Assembly (NCBI RefSeq): GCF_014595975.1
Contig: NZ_JABWGQ010000023.1
Span: 1-64,000, forward strand
DNA: 64,000 nt
Source: Sphingopyxis sp. LK2115
GTDB taxonomy: Bacteria; Pseudomonadota; Alphaproteobacteria; Sphingomonadales; Sphingomonadaceae
Direction: 5' to 3'
The notes under the pieces were generated by a model. It was not told where the DNA came from and searched no databases. It saw only the letters and a program-made list of their open reading frames with translations. Each line of letters opens with the position of its first letter. The stretch's first letter is position 1. Below, piece by piece: positions 17,342 through 26,900 of the stretch. The position numbers and the translations under genes were made by a program.

Positions 17342-18805
17342 TCATGTGCCGCAAAAGGTCGTATAGGGTGCTGCGTCGACGGGGGCGGGCTCGGCGAAGC
17401 GTTCCAGCCCCGCCCTGGCCGCGAACGGGTGGCGTACGACGTCGAGCAGGTCGAGCCAGGGGTCAAGATCGCCCCCTTCGGCCGCATCGAGCGTCGCCTC
17501 GACGATATGGTTGCGCGGGATGTAGAGCGGGTTCACCCCGTCCATCGCGTCGGCAAGCTCGATCGGATTGGCCGCACCCCGTTCGATGCGCCGCCACCAG
17601 TCGGCGATCCACGGCGCCATGGCGTCGGGTGCGGGCAGCAGCGCCTGCATCGTCGCCCCGTCGCCGCGGAGCAGCATCGCAAGCGCGCGAAAGAAGGAGG
17701 TGAAGTCGACGCTGTGCTTTTCCAGCTCGTCGAACAGGCCGTCGATCAGCCCGGCATCGTCGCCCGCCCCTTCGGCAAGACCCAGCTTTAGCCGGACCTG
17801 CGCTTCCCAGGCCGTCCGGAACCGCGCCGGAATGGCATCGACAAGGGCCTTTGCCGCTTCGACGTCGGCCGGCGCAACGCGGTGGATCGCTGGCAACAGC
17901 GCCTCGGCAAAACGCGCCATGTTCCAGTGCATGATCTGTGGCTGGCGGCCATAGGCGTAGCGGCCGTTCGCATCGATCGAACTGAACACCGTATGCGCGG
18001 CGAACCGGTCCATGAAGGCGCAGGGGCCATAATCGATCGTCTCGCCGCTGATCGCGACATTGTCGGTGTTCATCACGCCGTGAATGAAGCCCACGCCCAG
18101 CCAGCGCGCGATGAGCGCGCATTGCAGGTCGATCACCCGGTCGAGCAGCGCAAGGTGCGGATTGGGCGCATCGGCCAGATCGGGGAAGTGCCGCTTGATG
18201 CTATAGTCCGATAGCTGGATCACATGATCGGCGCCGAAATGCGCGGCAAAGAATTGAAAGGTGCCGACGCGGATATGGCTGCTCGCGACGCGTGTGAGCA
18301 CCGCACCCGGATGCGCCCGTTCGCGCTGCACACGGTCGCCCGTTGCCACCGCAGCGAGCGCCCGCGTCGTCGGCACCCCCATCGCCGCCATCGCCTCTGA
18401 CACAAGGAACTCGCGCAGCACCGGACCGATCGCCGCCTTGCCGTCGCCGTTGCGCGAAAATGCCGTTGGGCCCGACCCTTTGAGCTGAATGTCGAAGCGC
18501 GCGCCATCGGGCGCGATGATTTCGCCCAGCAGCAACGCGCGCCCGTCGCCAAGCTGCGGCGAAAAATGGCCGAACTGATGCCCGGCATAGGCGAGCGCGA
18601 TGGGGGCGGCGCCTTTGGGAATATCCTGTCCCGAAAACAGCCGCGCAAGCTCGTCGGCATCGGTTCCGTCGCGATCGAAACCAAGCCTTTCGGCCAGCCG
18701 ATCGTTGAACGCGAGAAGCCGGGGCGCCGATGGCCTCAGGGCCTCGGCCGGCGCATAAAAGCCTTGCATGTCGGCATGAAAACTATTCTCGAACGCAAAA
18801 TCCAT
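17342..18805 (-). CDS. selO: Protein adenylyltransferase SelO (YdiU)
   Basis: SelO is a pseudokinase-fold enzyme that transfers AMP from ATP to Ser, Thr or Tyr of target proteins, with a role in redox stress shown for the E. coli and eukaryotic forms. At 487 aa the length is normal. YAGHQFGHFSPQLGDGRA and LKGSGPTAFSRNGDG are strong family signatures, and the metal-binding segment is HGVMNTDN. The C-terminus ends FCGT, so there is Cys rather than selenocysteine. GGAG lies 8 nt before the ATG. The gene follows ugd's upstream region on the same strand but no functional link is evident. Confidence 0.92.
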   Translation of the reverse strand: MDFAFENSFHADMQGFYAPAEALRPSAPRLLAFNDRLAERLGFDRDGTDADELARLFSGQDIPKGAAPIALAYAGHQFGHFSPQLGDGRALLLGEIIAPDGARFDIQLKGSGPTAFSRNGDGKAAIGPVLREFLVSEAMAAMGVPTTRALAAVATGDRVQRERAHPGAVLTRVASSHIRVGTFQFFAAHFGADHVIQLSDYSIKRHFPDLADAPNPHLALLDRVIDLQCALIARWLGVGFIHGVMNTDNVAISGETIDYGPCAFMDRFAAHTVFSSIDANGRYAYGRQPQIMHWNMARFAEALLPAIHRVAPADVEAAKALVDAIPARFRTAWEAQVRLKLGLAEGAGDDAGLIDGLFDELEKHSVDFTSFFRALAMLLRGDGATMQALLPAPDAMAPWIADWWRRIERGAANPIELADAMDGVNPLYIPRNHIVEATLDAAEGGDLDPWLDLLDVVRHPFAARAGLERFAEPAPVDAAPYTTFCGT

Positions 18806-18898
18806 TGCCGCCGCTCCAGAATCGCAGATTGAATGGCGTTGACGTGACGCCCAGCTTATCTCCAGTTGGGATATCGCCCGGCTTGCGTCGACGACGAC

Positions 18899-20515
18899 CT
18901 ATAATCTGGTCAGATCGCGACGCTGAACAAACTCGATTTTTCCGTTCCTGCCACGCGAATGGATTAAGGGTTGCTCAATGACGGACGCCTCGGCCCCGGC
19001 GCCGATCCGAAAGGCGAACTCTTGCGTCGAATCCCTTGCAACGCCTTTCAATCCGAACTGGCCGCGAACGATACGGCAGCGCCTTGATGTGCCCACATGA
19101 ATCCCGGCCGCGTCCCTGAAAGCGGCATCCCGACCATTGCCGTATACACGGGCGCCTTCGATGACGATATCTTCCGGCGGATATAGGGGGTGATGCACCA
19201 GAATACCCTCGTGCGCGCAATCGTAACAGGCGACATTTTCGATCCGAACGCCAAACGCCCGTTCATCCACCAGAATGCCTTCGCGGAATCCCGACAGATC
19301 GGCGTTGCGAATGACGCCGCCCCGTATCTGAAGAGCGCGCCCTCCCGGACTATTCGCCCCGATCCCCGGTCCGGATCCCGCGACCCCGTCGAAAACGACG
19401 TCGCATTCCACCAGCGGATCGACCATATTATCATAGCCGTCGGCCATGGCCCGGCCGATATTGTCCGCATATCCGCGCAGTTCAAAGACCTGACCGGTCG
19501 CGCTGTTTCCAATGCGGCAATTTTGGAACCTGATGCGCTTGCCCAGCAGATGGCGATCCATGGGCAACACAAACTCCGCGCCAAGATCGCCAACCTCATG
19601 CACATATGCCTGATAAGTCACGCTTTCGGCATAACAGTCCGCGACCGTGACCGAATGGGCGCCCGATATCCGAACGCAAAAACTGCCCCGATCGGTACCG
19701 GTTGATGGCGCCGACAATGCGCCGGCCCGAATATTCCTGATGACGCCATGGCGTGATGGGATGACACAGGCCGTGCCCTCCAGATAGGCTTTCCTGTTCA
19801 TCGCCTGGGTGCGCGCGCTGTCGATCGTCGAAATCGGTCCGATATGTCCCCAGTCAACATGAACGGCGCCATACATACGGTCTGACGACGGGACCTCGAT
19901 ATTCTCGATCCGATAATGGCTGCAACCGATGATCTGGATCGCAGGCGCCCCAAGGTGCCCCCCGTTCCCATCCGGCGCCCACTTGTCGCTCTGAATCACA
20001 AGGTCATATATTTCAAAATCATGGGGATCATTATCGGGATTGGGACGGGCAACCTCATTGGGATCTCCCAGGCGGCATCCTGCCGACACGCCGCAATGCG
20101 CGGCAGCCTGAAGCCCAGGCTGGCCGGTCGAAACGACCTTCACCCTCCCGCCGAACAGCGCCGAACGACTTCGCATCCTGAACGCGCTATGGTTGCCGCT
20201 GTCGAAACACCCGATGACCGACGATCCACGCAGGTCCAGCCGAACGCCCTCCTTCACGATCAGATCCGACGAGATCCTGTAAACTCGTCCCGGATCAAGG
20301 CGAACCGTTCCACCGCCGATCGAGGCGGCGAAATCAATGGCGGCCTGAATGGCTGATCCGTCGTCGGACCCGCGACCGAGCCGTTCGTCCCAATCGCCTG
20401 CCGCGCCAAAACGACCAGCGGCGATGACGGGCGGCTCCGAACCGAACGCATGGGCGAAAAGCATCGATCCCGCACTCAGCACATTCGACAGAAAATGCCT
20501 TCTCAGGATCGTCAC
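18899..20515 (-). CDS. Exported right-handed beta-helix protein (pectate-lyase-like), Tat signal
   Basis: The protein (about 538 aa) begins with LRRHFLSNVLSAGS followed by a hydrophobic stretch, which fits a Tat signal (RR-x-F-L). The mature part has a lyase-type N-terminal beta-helix turn (DDGSAIQAAIDFAASIGGGTVRLDPG) and then many short IxN-V-type turns of a parallel beta-helix. Such proteins cleave or bind polysaccharides. I chose the GTG at 20515, just before the Tat motif, with GGA upstream; an ATG at 20539 is the alternative. It lies beside the UDP-xylose synthase gene at the edge of the glycan locus, so a polymer-trimming role is plausible but unproven. Confidence 0.75.
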   Translation of the reverse strand: MTILRRHFLSNVLSAGSMLFAHAFGSEPPVIAAGRFGAAGDWDERLGRGSDDGSAIQAAIDFAASIGGGTVRLDPGRVYRISSDLIVKEGVRLDLRGSSVIGCFDSGNHSAFRMRSRSALFGGRVKVVSTGQPGLQAAAHCGVSAGCRLGDPNEVARPNPDNDPHDFEIYDLVIQSDKWAPDGNGGHLGAPAIQIIGCSHYRIENIEVPSSDRMYGAVHVDWGHIGPISTIDSARTQAMNRKAYLEGTACVIPSRHGVIRNIRAGALSAPSTGTDRGSFCVRISGAHSVTVADCYAESVTYQAYVHEVGDLGAEFVLPMDRHLLGKRIRFQNCRIGNSATGQVFELRGYADNIGRAMADGYDNMVDPLVECDVVFDGVAGSGPGIGANSPGGRALQIRGGVIRNADLSGFREGILVDERAFGVRIENVACYDCAHEGILVHHPLYPPEDIVIEGARVYGNGRDAAFRDAAGIHVGTSRRCRIVRGQFGLKGVARDSTQEFAFRIGAGAEASVIEQPLIHSRGRNGKIEFVQRRDLTRL

Positions 20516-20737
20516 GCATCCGTCCCGCGTTGCCTGCATCCAAGGGGCCGGCCAGCACGCAACCGGCCGAATATGCCATCGGGCGTCGGCGATTGCGAAG
20601 GGCCATGCGCGGCCCGCACGCGCCGATTGCGCATCGCGCGGACACCGCATCGGACGCCTCCCGTTTCACAAACGGACCATGTCCACGCTACGACGGTCAC
20701 GAAGGCGCTGCTCCCGATCAGTCTGCAACACCCAGGC

Positions 20738-21697
20738 TCAGATATCCAGCTTTTTGCGGAAATAGGCAATCGTGCGGTCAAGCCCTTCATCGAGATCGAC
20801 GGCAGGCTCCCAGCCCAGCTGCGCCTTCGCGCGGCTAATGTCGGGTTGACGCTGCAAGGGGTCATCCTGAGGCAGGGGCTGACGAACGAGCTTCGAGCTG
20901 CCGCCAACCTTGGACAATATCTTCTCCGCAAGTTCGAGAATCGTGAACTCTGCCGGATTCCCGATGTTTATCGGCCCGTGAACCTCCGGCCCCGCATCCA
21001 TGAAGGCAACGAATGCCGAGATCAGATCGTCGACGTAACAGAAGGAACGGGTCTGCGATCCGTCGCCATAGATGGTGATGTCTTCGCCGTGCAGCGCCTG
21101 AACGATGAAATTGGACACAACGCGACCGTCGGACGCGTGCATCCGGGGACCATAAGTGTTGAAAATGCGCGCGACCTTGATGTCGAGTTGATGTTGGCGA
21201 TGATAATCGAAGAACAGTGTTTCGGCGCAACGCTTGCCTTCGTCATAGCAGCTGCGAATGCCGATCGGGTTGACATTGCCCCAATAGCTCTCCTGCTGCG
21301 GGTGCATCGTCGGGTCGCCATAGACCTCGCTTGTCGAAGCCTGAAAGATCGGCACCTTCAGCCGCTTGGCCAGGCCCAGCATATTGATCGCGCCATGGAC
21401 GCTTGTTTTCGTCGTCTGGACGGGATCATGCTGGTAGTGAATCGGCGATGCTGGACATGCCAGATTGAAGATTGCGTCGACCTCCACGAACAGCGGGAAG
21501 CAAACATCGTGGCGCATGAACTCGAACAACGGATTGCCAGCCAGATGGTCAAGATTGCTCTTGTCACCCGTGAACAGATTATCGACGCAAAGCACCTCGT
21601 CACCGCGGGCCAGCAGGCGGTCGACAAGGTGCGAGCCCAGAAAGCCGGCTCCACCGGTGACCAATACGCGCCTACGTCCAAATTTCATTTTCTGCAC
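20738..21697 (-). CDS. UDP-glucuronate decarboxylase (UDP-xylose synthase)
   Basis: This extended SDR enzyme converts UDP-glucuronate to UDP-xylose. [10 protein letters not shown] follows the N-terminus. STSEVYGDP, the [11 protein letters not shown] segment (catalytic Tyr and Lys) and [10 protein letters not shown] are diagnostic for UXS. The ATG at 21688 begins the conserved part, but a GGAG is spaced 6 nt from a GTG three codons earlier (21697), so I chose the GTG; the product is then about 319 aa. The gene is divergent from the capsule-type gene at 21903 across about 205 bp and probably supplies a pentose to the polymer. Confidence 0.9.
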   Translation of the reverse strand: MQKMKFGRRRVLVTGGAGFLGSHLVDRLLARGDEVLCVDNLFTGDKSNLDHLAGNPLFEFMRHDVCFPLFVEVDAIFNLACPASPIHYQHDPVQTTKTSVHGAINMLGLAKRLKVPIFQASTSEVYGDPTMHPQQESYWGNVNPIGIRSCYDEGKRCAETLFFDYHRQHQLDIKVARIFNTYGPRMHASDGRVVSNFIVQALHGEDITIYGDGSQTRSFCYVDDLISAFVAFMDAGPEVHGPINIGNPAEFTILELAEKILSKVGGSSKLVRQPLPQDDPLQRQPDISRAKAQLGWEPAVDLDEGLDRTIAYFRKKLDI

Positions 21698-21902
21698 AAC
21701 AAGCTCCCAGCGAGATTGGCGGCTCTGTATGGCATGCCCCGAAACCTGTCCAGCGCAAGGGTTGCAACCTGCTGGATTGGCGCGGCGATTTGTGCGCACC
21801 GCATGGACAGGCCGTCGAAACTACATTAGGGGTCACCGCCCGTCCGGCGGCGTTCCGGCGAACGAGCCTTTAACGAAACACCGATGTCCTGCTGGAGCGA
21901 CT

Positions 21903-23312
21903 GTGAGTTACGCCGACAAACGCCGCAGAATCGGGCTTATCGTCGACCATCCGACGCGCGACCTGCCTGGCATGGTGTTGCTGGGCTTTCACCTGGCGCG
22001 GCACGACATCGAGACGGCGCTGATTCCCATGTATCAGCAGGGCATCGACGTGCCGCTCCTCGATCTCGATGCGCTGGTGATGAACTTCGCGCGCCCGGTG
22101 AACCTGCCGCTTGCGAGGCAGTATCACGCGCTGGGAACCCGGCTCTTCGTGCTGGATACGGAAGGCGGTGTGCTGTCAAGGGAAGGCAGGGCATCGCCCC
22201 AAGCCATCGCCGACTATACCGCGACGAGCGGTTTTTCGGACCTGTTGTCAGGTTATTTCTTCTGGGGTGAACGGCTTCGCGATGCCTTTGACAAGGCTGC
22301 CGTCCTGCCAGCGGACCGGCTTTTCCTGACCGGCTGTCCCCGCTTCGATTTCTACACTGGCGTTCTGCGCGAATGCAGTCCGCCGAAGCGACGCGGTCAC
22401 ATATTGATCAACACCAACTTTCCCATGGCGAATCCGCGCTTCGTCAACGGGCGTGGCGACGATCGCGCGGCGCTCCACGAACTTGGCTTTTCCGCGGACT
22501 ATATCGACGAACTGCTTTCGGAAAACCGTCGGATAATGACGGCGATCATTGCCCTTGTCGACGATCTTGCTCGTGACCTGCCGGAAACAGAAATTGTCCT
22601 GCGCCCACATCCTTTCGAAAGGTTCGAGACCTATCGCTCGCATTTTTCAGGCCGCGGCAATATTGTGGTCGATGGCGACGGTCCGGTCCTGGAGGCATTG
22701 AACGGCGCCCGTGCGCTTGTCCACCTCAATTGCGGCACAGCCGTCGAAGCACTGATGTCTCGCGTTGCACCGCTGGCGCCTGACTGGATCAACAGCGATT
22801 TTATGCGTCGACACGTCGAACTTCCCACGCGCGCCAGCCATCTGGTGGGCTCTTACGCGGAAATGCTGGATATTCTTCGATCCGATGCGCCAGCCCGCGA
22901 CGTCGATCTCGACGGGCTGTACCGCCGCGTTGCCCATCCTTATTTTCACCATAACGACGGCAAGGCCGCGGAGCGCGTTGCCGCAATCCTCGCCCAGAAG
23001 GTCGACCGATCGGGCGCAAGCCATCGAAGCCTGAGGATGGCGTTGAATGGTTCGCATCCGCGCCCCAGCCCCTGGCAAAAGATGCAGGCGCTTGCCGGCA
23101 ATATGGTCGGCACGGCGATCGTTCGCGATGTGCGCGCACGATCGCGGCCATCGCGCAAAGCCAAGATATTCCGCGCACAGAATGTCCAGCCGCTGATCGA
23201 ACGATTGAGCGCGCTGCTCGGCTGGTCGGGACCGCATGCTGCAAGCGCCTCGCATCCCGCCACCGGGCTTCCGCTCGCCAGCATCCTCATGACTCCGGGG
23301 GCAAAGTGCTGA
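21903..23312 (+). CDS. Surface carbohydrate biosynthesis protein (capsule transferase-like)
   Basis: This cytoplasmic protein of about 469 aa has the two-lobed look of glycosyl- or polyol-phosphate transferases: an N-terminal Rossmann-like half (RIGLIVDHPTRDL) and a C-terminal half with LRPHPFERF, then LNCGTAVEALM. It resembles a family annotated only as surface carbohydrate biosynthesis protein, often found beside sialic-acid-type genes. The start is GTG with GGAG 7 nt upstream; the in-frame extension before it is antisense to the UXS gene. It overlaps the next gene by 7 nt. The donor and acceptor cannot be told from the sequence. Confidence 0.7.
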   Translation: MSYADKRRRIGLIVDHPTRDLPGMVLLGFHLARHDIETALIPMYQQGIDVPLLDLDALVMNFARPVNLPLARQYHALGTRLFVLDTEGGVLSREGRASPQAIADYTATSGFSDLLSGYFFWGERLRDAFDKAAVLPADRLFLTGCPRFDFYTGVLRECSPPKRRGHILINTNFPMANPRFVNGRGDDRAALHELGFSADYIDELLSENRRIMTAIIALVDDLARDLPETEIVLRPHPFERFETYRSHFSGRGNIVVDGDGPVLEALNGARALVHLNCGTAVEALMSRVAPLAPDWINSDFMRRHVELPTRASHLVGSYAEMLDILRSDAPARDVDLDGLYRRVAHPYFHHNDGKAAERVAAILAQKVDRSGASHRSLRMALNGSHPRPSPWQKMQALAGNMVGTAIVRDVRARSRPSRKAKIFRAQNVQPLIERLSALLGWSGPHAASASHPATGLPLASILMTPGAKC

Positions 23313-24703
23313 CAACAATCGCCTTTGTTTTTGCGGCGCTGTTCCTTTTCCTGCTCTGGAAAAAGCAGCGACACATATTTTTCGCCGCATTCATCATTCT
23401 TTTTGGTCTGATCTATCGCATCATCGACGTCACCTATCTCGACCTCTTTGGCCCGGTGTATGCGATCGAACTCGAACGCTATGTCGGCGGCAATGCGGCG
23501 GCGCCTGCGTTCATATTTTCCTGCTTCGCTTTCCTGTTACCGCTGGCCTTGCTGCTTCGCCGGGAACGGCTGGTCCGCGGCATCGCAGGGCGGCAGGCAG
23601 AAACGACCTATCACATCATCATTCGCAAGGCGGCCTTTGTCGGCCTTAGCGCGCTGGTTCTCTTTCTTTATGTCGACATGCTCCGGATCGGAACGATCCC
23701 GCTTTTTTCGGGCATGGACCGTCTCGAATATAATCGGGTTGCGGGCTATCTCCACGGTCCGGCTTATGAAATGAACTTCCTGATCAGCGCGACGATCGGT
23801 GTGTTTGCCTTTCTGCCACGCCTTTTCGGAAAACAATATTCCCTGAGCTGTATCGGCTTGATGATCGCCCTGCTCTGCTATTGGGCGCTGACGGGGAATC
23901 GCTTTTCTCCCTTCTTCGTCACGCTCAGTTTCTTCTTCATTCCCTATGCCGCCATAGTGGCCCTGGAAAGTGCGGGCACCATTCGCCGCGAAACGACAAA
24001 AAACGTATGGAGTGTCCTTATATCGTCGCGCGTCCTGTTGCTGTTGGGCGGAGTCGCCGCCAGCGTCGCGATCGTCGGCCTTCTTCTCAACAGCTATTAT
24101 GACGTTCGCAATTATGCCGACCCCTTCTTCCACATAAGACAGCGCATATTTGTTCAGCCGATCCAGATATGGGCATCAACCTGGGACACCATCCGTTTCG
24201 GCCTGACCGAACGGGTGAACTGGCTGGCGATCGATCAGGTTTTGATCAATCCGGCGCGGCCAGAAGGCAACACGACCATCTATTATCTTATGGAAAGAGA
24301 GCTTGGCTTTTTCCGCGCAGAAGAATTGATCGATGCGGGGCAGCAATATGCAGGCGGCTATCCTGAGATATTTTTCCTGTTGCTTGGTTCCTGGTTCGCC
24401 ATCCCGGCGATGATATTTTTCGGGCTCCTGACAGTCCTTACCCTATATTTCGCGGTCAGATCATTCGCTCAAGGTCGCCCGCTGACCTGCGTTATGGCGC
24501 TCTATGTCTTTTACGGGTTCAGCCTTTGCTACATCGGCGGAATGTTGAACTTCATCATCGCTCCGACGTTTCCGATCAAGATTATGCTGATGTGGACAGC
24601 GTGGATGATGGAGAAATATTTTATCGCGCGCGAGCCGATGTCAGTCCGCAGTTGGCCATTGACGGGGCGTACGCCCCATCCACGACGGCCTTCTCCTTTC
24701 TAG
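23306..24703 (+). CDS. Polytopic membrane protein, Wzy-like polysaccharide polymerase candidate
   Basis: This 465-aa protein has about ten or more hydrophobic segments and a larger hydrophilic loop in the second half (around residues 275-350), as in O-antigen and capsule polymerases. The GTG start overlaps the previous stop (GTGCTGA). Only 11 bp separate it from the next gene. Base composition is clearly poorer in GC than the flanks. The sequence is not diagnostic, so Wzy is inferred from topology and from the neighbours wzx, wzc and wza. A second candidate (42812-44200) is in the same locus. Confidence 0.6.
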   Translation: MLTTIAFVFAALFLFLLWKKQRHIFFAAFIILFGLIYRIIDVTYLDLFGPVYAIELERYVGGNAAAPAFIFSCFAFLLPLALLLRRERLVRGIAGRQAETTYHIIIRKAAFVGLSALVLFLYVDMLRIGTIPLFSGMDRLEYNRVAGYLHGPAYEMNFLISATIGVFAFLPRLFGKQYSLSCIGLMIALLCYWALTGNRFSPFFVTLSFFFIPYAAIVALESAGTIRRETTKNVWSVLISSRVLLLLGGVAASVAIVGLLLNSYYDVRNYADPFFHIRQRIFVQPIQIWASTWDTIRFGLTERVNWLAIDQVLINPARPEGNTTIYYLMERELGFFRAEELIDAGQQYAGGYPEIFFLLLGSWFAIPAMIFFGLLTVLTLYFAVRSFAQGRPLTCVMALYVFYGFSLCYIGGMLNFIIAPTFPIKIMLMWTAWMMEKYFIAREPMSVRSWPLTGRTPHPRRPSPF

Positions 24704-24714
24704 TTGGCGGTCAC

Positions 24715-26082
24715 ATGGAAATTGTTCCGATTATCACCACTCTTGCCGAGTATCAGACGCGTTTCTGGCGGCTCGTCGGCGACGATCTGCGTCAGCGCGG
24801 TTTTGCGCCGCATTTCATTTCATTCGACGACCGGTCGTGTGACATGTTGAACGGCAGCGGCTTTGCAGTCACCGCGGCGAATGACGTCGCCGAGCCGCAG
24901 GGAAGCGCGCTGGACGCGACGCTGAACAGCGTGCACGTCACGAACCTTGCCTATTGGACCTCGCACGAACGTTTCGCATTCGGGCGGGCGGACGACCAGG
25001 CGATGAAGGCAAAGCTCGCGCGCAGCATCATTGCGGCGCAGTCGGCCATCGCCGACGCGCAAGGACGTGGTCAGCCGGTCATGGTGCAGGAGGTCGGCGG
25101 CTTTCTTTCGGTGGTTGGATCGTGGTTTGCCGCGCGCAGCGCCGGGATTCGCCACTTTTTCATCGAGCCGAGCTTTTTTCGGGGCCGGTTGCTGTTTCGC
25201 GAGGGCGATTTCTCGGCTCCCGTGATCCCCGCCGACGCCCGTGCGCCTCATGCAGCCGATTTTTCGGAATATCTTCACAAAACGCTCGAAGGCGGGCAGA
25301 TCGTCATTCCGAAGAAGGATGCCCACCATTATAGTGCGGCGTGGAAAAAGGTGATCAACCTCAGAAACGCAAGGCGTTTCGCCGAAAAGGCGTATGACAA
25401 ATATATTCTCGGAAAGCGGCAGGAGTTCGGCTTCATCGGGCAGCATGCCGCGACGCATCTGAAAGCGCTGGTGAACTCCCGCAAGCTTGCGGGTCACTAT
25501 ACGTCGCTCGACGATATCGGCGATTTTCTCTATTTCCCCTTGCACGTGCCCGGCGACATCGCGCTCACACTTCGGTCGCCCGAATATCTCGATCAGCTGG
25601 CTCTGGTCGACTATATCTGCCGCAACCTTCCCGACGGAATGCGTCTGGCCATCAAGGAACATCCCGCAATGGTCGGCATGATGCAGCCGGACCGGCTCAA
25701 GGCCATGCTGCGGCGCTACCCGCGCCTGGCACTGATTGATCCCGGGACCAATAATTATGCGGTTATGCGACGCGCCAGGGGGATTGTGACAATCAACAGC
25801 AAGACGGGTGCGGAAGCCGGCCTGATCGGTTTGCCCGTTATCGTGCTCGGCGACGCATTTTACCGTGAAGCGCCCTTCGCCCGTGCGCTGGGCAATCTCG
25901 TCGAACTGCCCGCCGCGCTGCAACAACTGGCCAATGGCGAGGATCGCCGTTGCAGCGATGCCGACCGCATCGACTGGTTCGCAGGCGCATGGGAACTCAG
26001 CAAGCCTGGCGAACTCTATGTCACCGGCGCAGATGAGGTGCGCACATTTACCGACACGCTGGTGTCATATCTTCGTTGCTGA
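24715..26082 (+). CDS. Capsule polysaccharide biosynthesis family protein (KpsS/KpsC-like)
   Basis: This 455-aa protein resembles the capsule-synthesis family of KpsS and KpsC, which are Kdo transferases in group 2 capsules. The C-terminal half has the typical order YFPLHVPGD, RLAIKEHP, and INSKTGAEAGLIGLPVIVLG. The ATG at 24715 follows the previous stop by 11 nt; the upstream in-frame extension overlaps the membrane protein and is not real. It may add an acidic keto-sugar, which would suit a locus making nonulosonates, but this is inference. Confidence 0.72.
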   Translation: MEIVPIITTLAEYQTRFWRLVGDDLRQRGFAPHFISFDDRSCDMLNGSGFAVTAANDVAEPQGSALDATLNSVHVTNLAYWTSHERFAFGRADDQAMKAKLARSIIAAQSAIADAQGRGQPVMVQEVGGFLSVVGSWFAARSAGIRHFFIEPSFFRGRLLFREGDFSAPVIPADARAPHAADFSEYLHKTLEGGQIVIPKKDAHHYSAAWKKVINLRNARRFAEKAYDKYILGKRQEFGFIGQHAATHLKALVNSRKLAGHYTSLDDIGDFLYFPLHVPGDIALTLRSPEYLDQLALVDYICRNLPDGMRLAIKEHPAMVGMMQPDRLKAMLRRYPRLALIDPGTNNYAVMRRARGIVTINSKTGAEAGLIGLPVIVLGDAFYREAPFARALGNLVELPAALQQLANGEDRRCSDADRIDWFAGAWELSKPGELYVTGADEVRTFTDTLVSYLRC

Positions 26083-26127
26083 ACAGGCGCGATTGCAATG
26101 ACGATTTCTGGGTGAAGCAAGGCATCA

Positions 26128-26886
26128 ATGTCCGACAATCTCGTTTCGATCATCACCCCGGCATACAGGGCCGCACAGATTATTCCCGAGACGATACGCT
26201 CGGTTCAGTCACAGACCCATGGCGAGTGGGAAATGCTGATCGCCGAGGATTGCGGCCCCGACGAGACACGCGAAGTCGTGCGCGAGTTTGCTCGCGCGGA
26301 CTCCCGGGTCAAACTGCTCGAAATGCCTGCAAACGGCGGGCCCGCCGCCGCCCGCAATCTGGCCCTTTCGGCCGCCAGGGGCCGATGGCTTGCCTTTCTC
26401 GACAGCGACGACCTCTGGCTCCCCGAAAAACTGGAGCGACAACTGGCCTTTCATCGCGGCCGTGACGATGCCGTCATCAGCTTTACGGGTTTCCGCCGCA
26501 TCAACGCGGACGGTTCCGAGACGGGTCGCTACATCGGCGTGCCGCCGGTCATGGGTTACAAGGCGTTGCTGGGAAACACGGCGATCGCCACCTCGACAGT
26601 GATTGTGGACCGCCGCCAATCGGGCGAGTTCACGATGAAGAAGACCTATTATGACGACTTCGCGTGCTGGCTGGCGCTGCTGCGTGGGGGGAAGCTTGCG
26701 ATCGGGCTCGACCAGGACCTGATGCGCTATCGCGTCATGGCGCAGTCGGTAAGCCGGAACAAGGGGAACAGCGCCAAACAGGTTTGGCTCGCCTATCGGA
26801 ACATCGAAAAGCTGCCACCCGTCATCGCGGCATGGTATTTCGCGCAATATTCAGCGCGCGCGTTCCTCAAATATCGGAAGTTTTGA
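26128..26886 (+). CDS. Glycosyltransferase family 2
   Basis: This 252-aa GT-A fold enzyme starts with VSIITPAYRAA and has the EDCGPD nucleotide-binding turn, the NGGPAAARN segment and the metal-binding FLDSDDLW motif near residue 90. No membrane segment is evident. AAGG lies 6 nt before the ATG. It is the last gene of the plus-strand block and converges on the dioxygenase gene with a 14-bp gap. It likely adds one sugar of the repeat unit; the donor is unknown. Confidence 0.85.
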   Translation: MSDNLVSIITPAYRAAQIIPETIRSVQSQTHGEWEMLIAEDCGPDETREVVREFARADSRVKLLEMPANGGPAAARNLALSAARGRWLAFLDSDDLWLPEKLERQLAFHRGRDDAVISFTGFRRINADGSETGRYIGVPPVMGYKALLGNTAIATSTVIVDRRQSGEFTMKKTYYDDFACWLALLRGGKLAIGLDQDLMRYRVMAQSVSRNKGNSAKQVWLAYRNIEKLPPVIAAWYFAQYSARAFLKYRKF

Positions 26887-26900
26887 TTGGACGATCGACG

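Noticed and set aside
17342-17350. Selenocysteine codon at the end of selO
   Set aside because: The C-terminus reads FCGT before a normal stop. A Cys codon is present and there is no TGA followed by a selenocysteine element.
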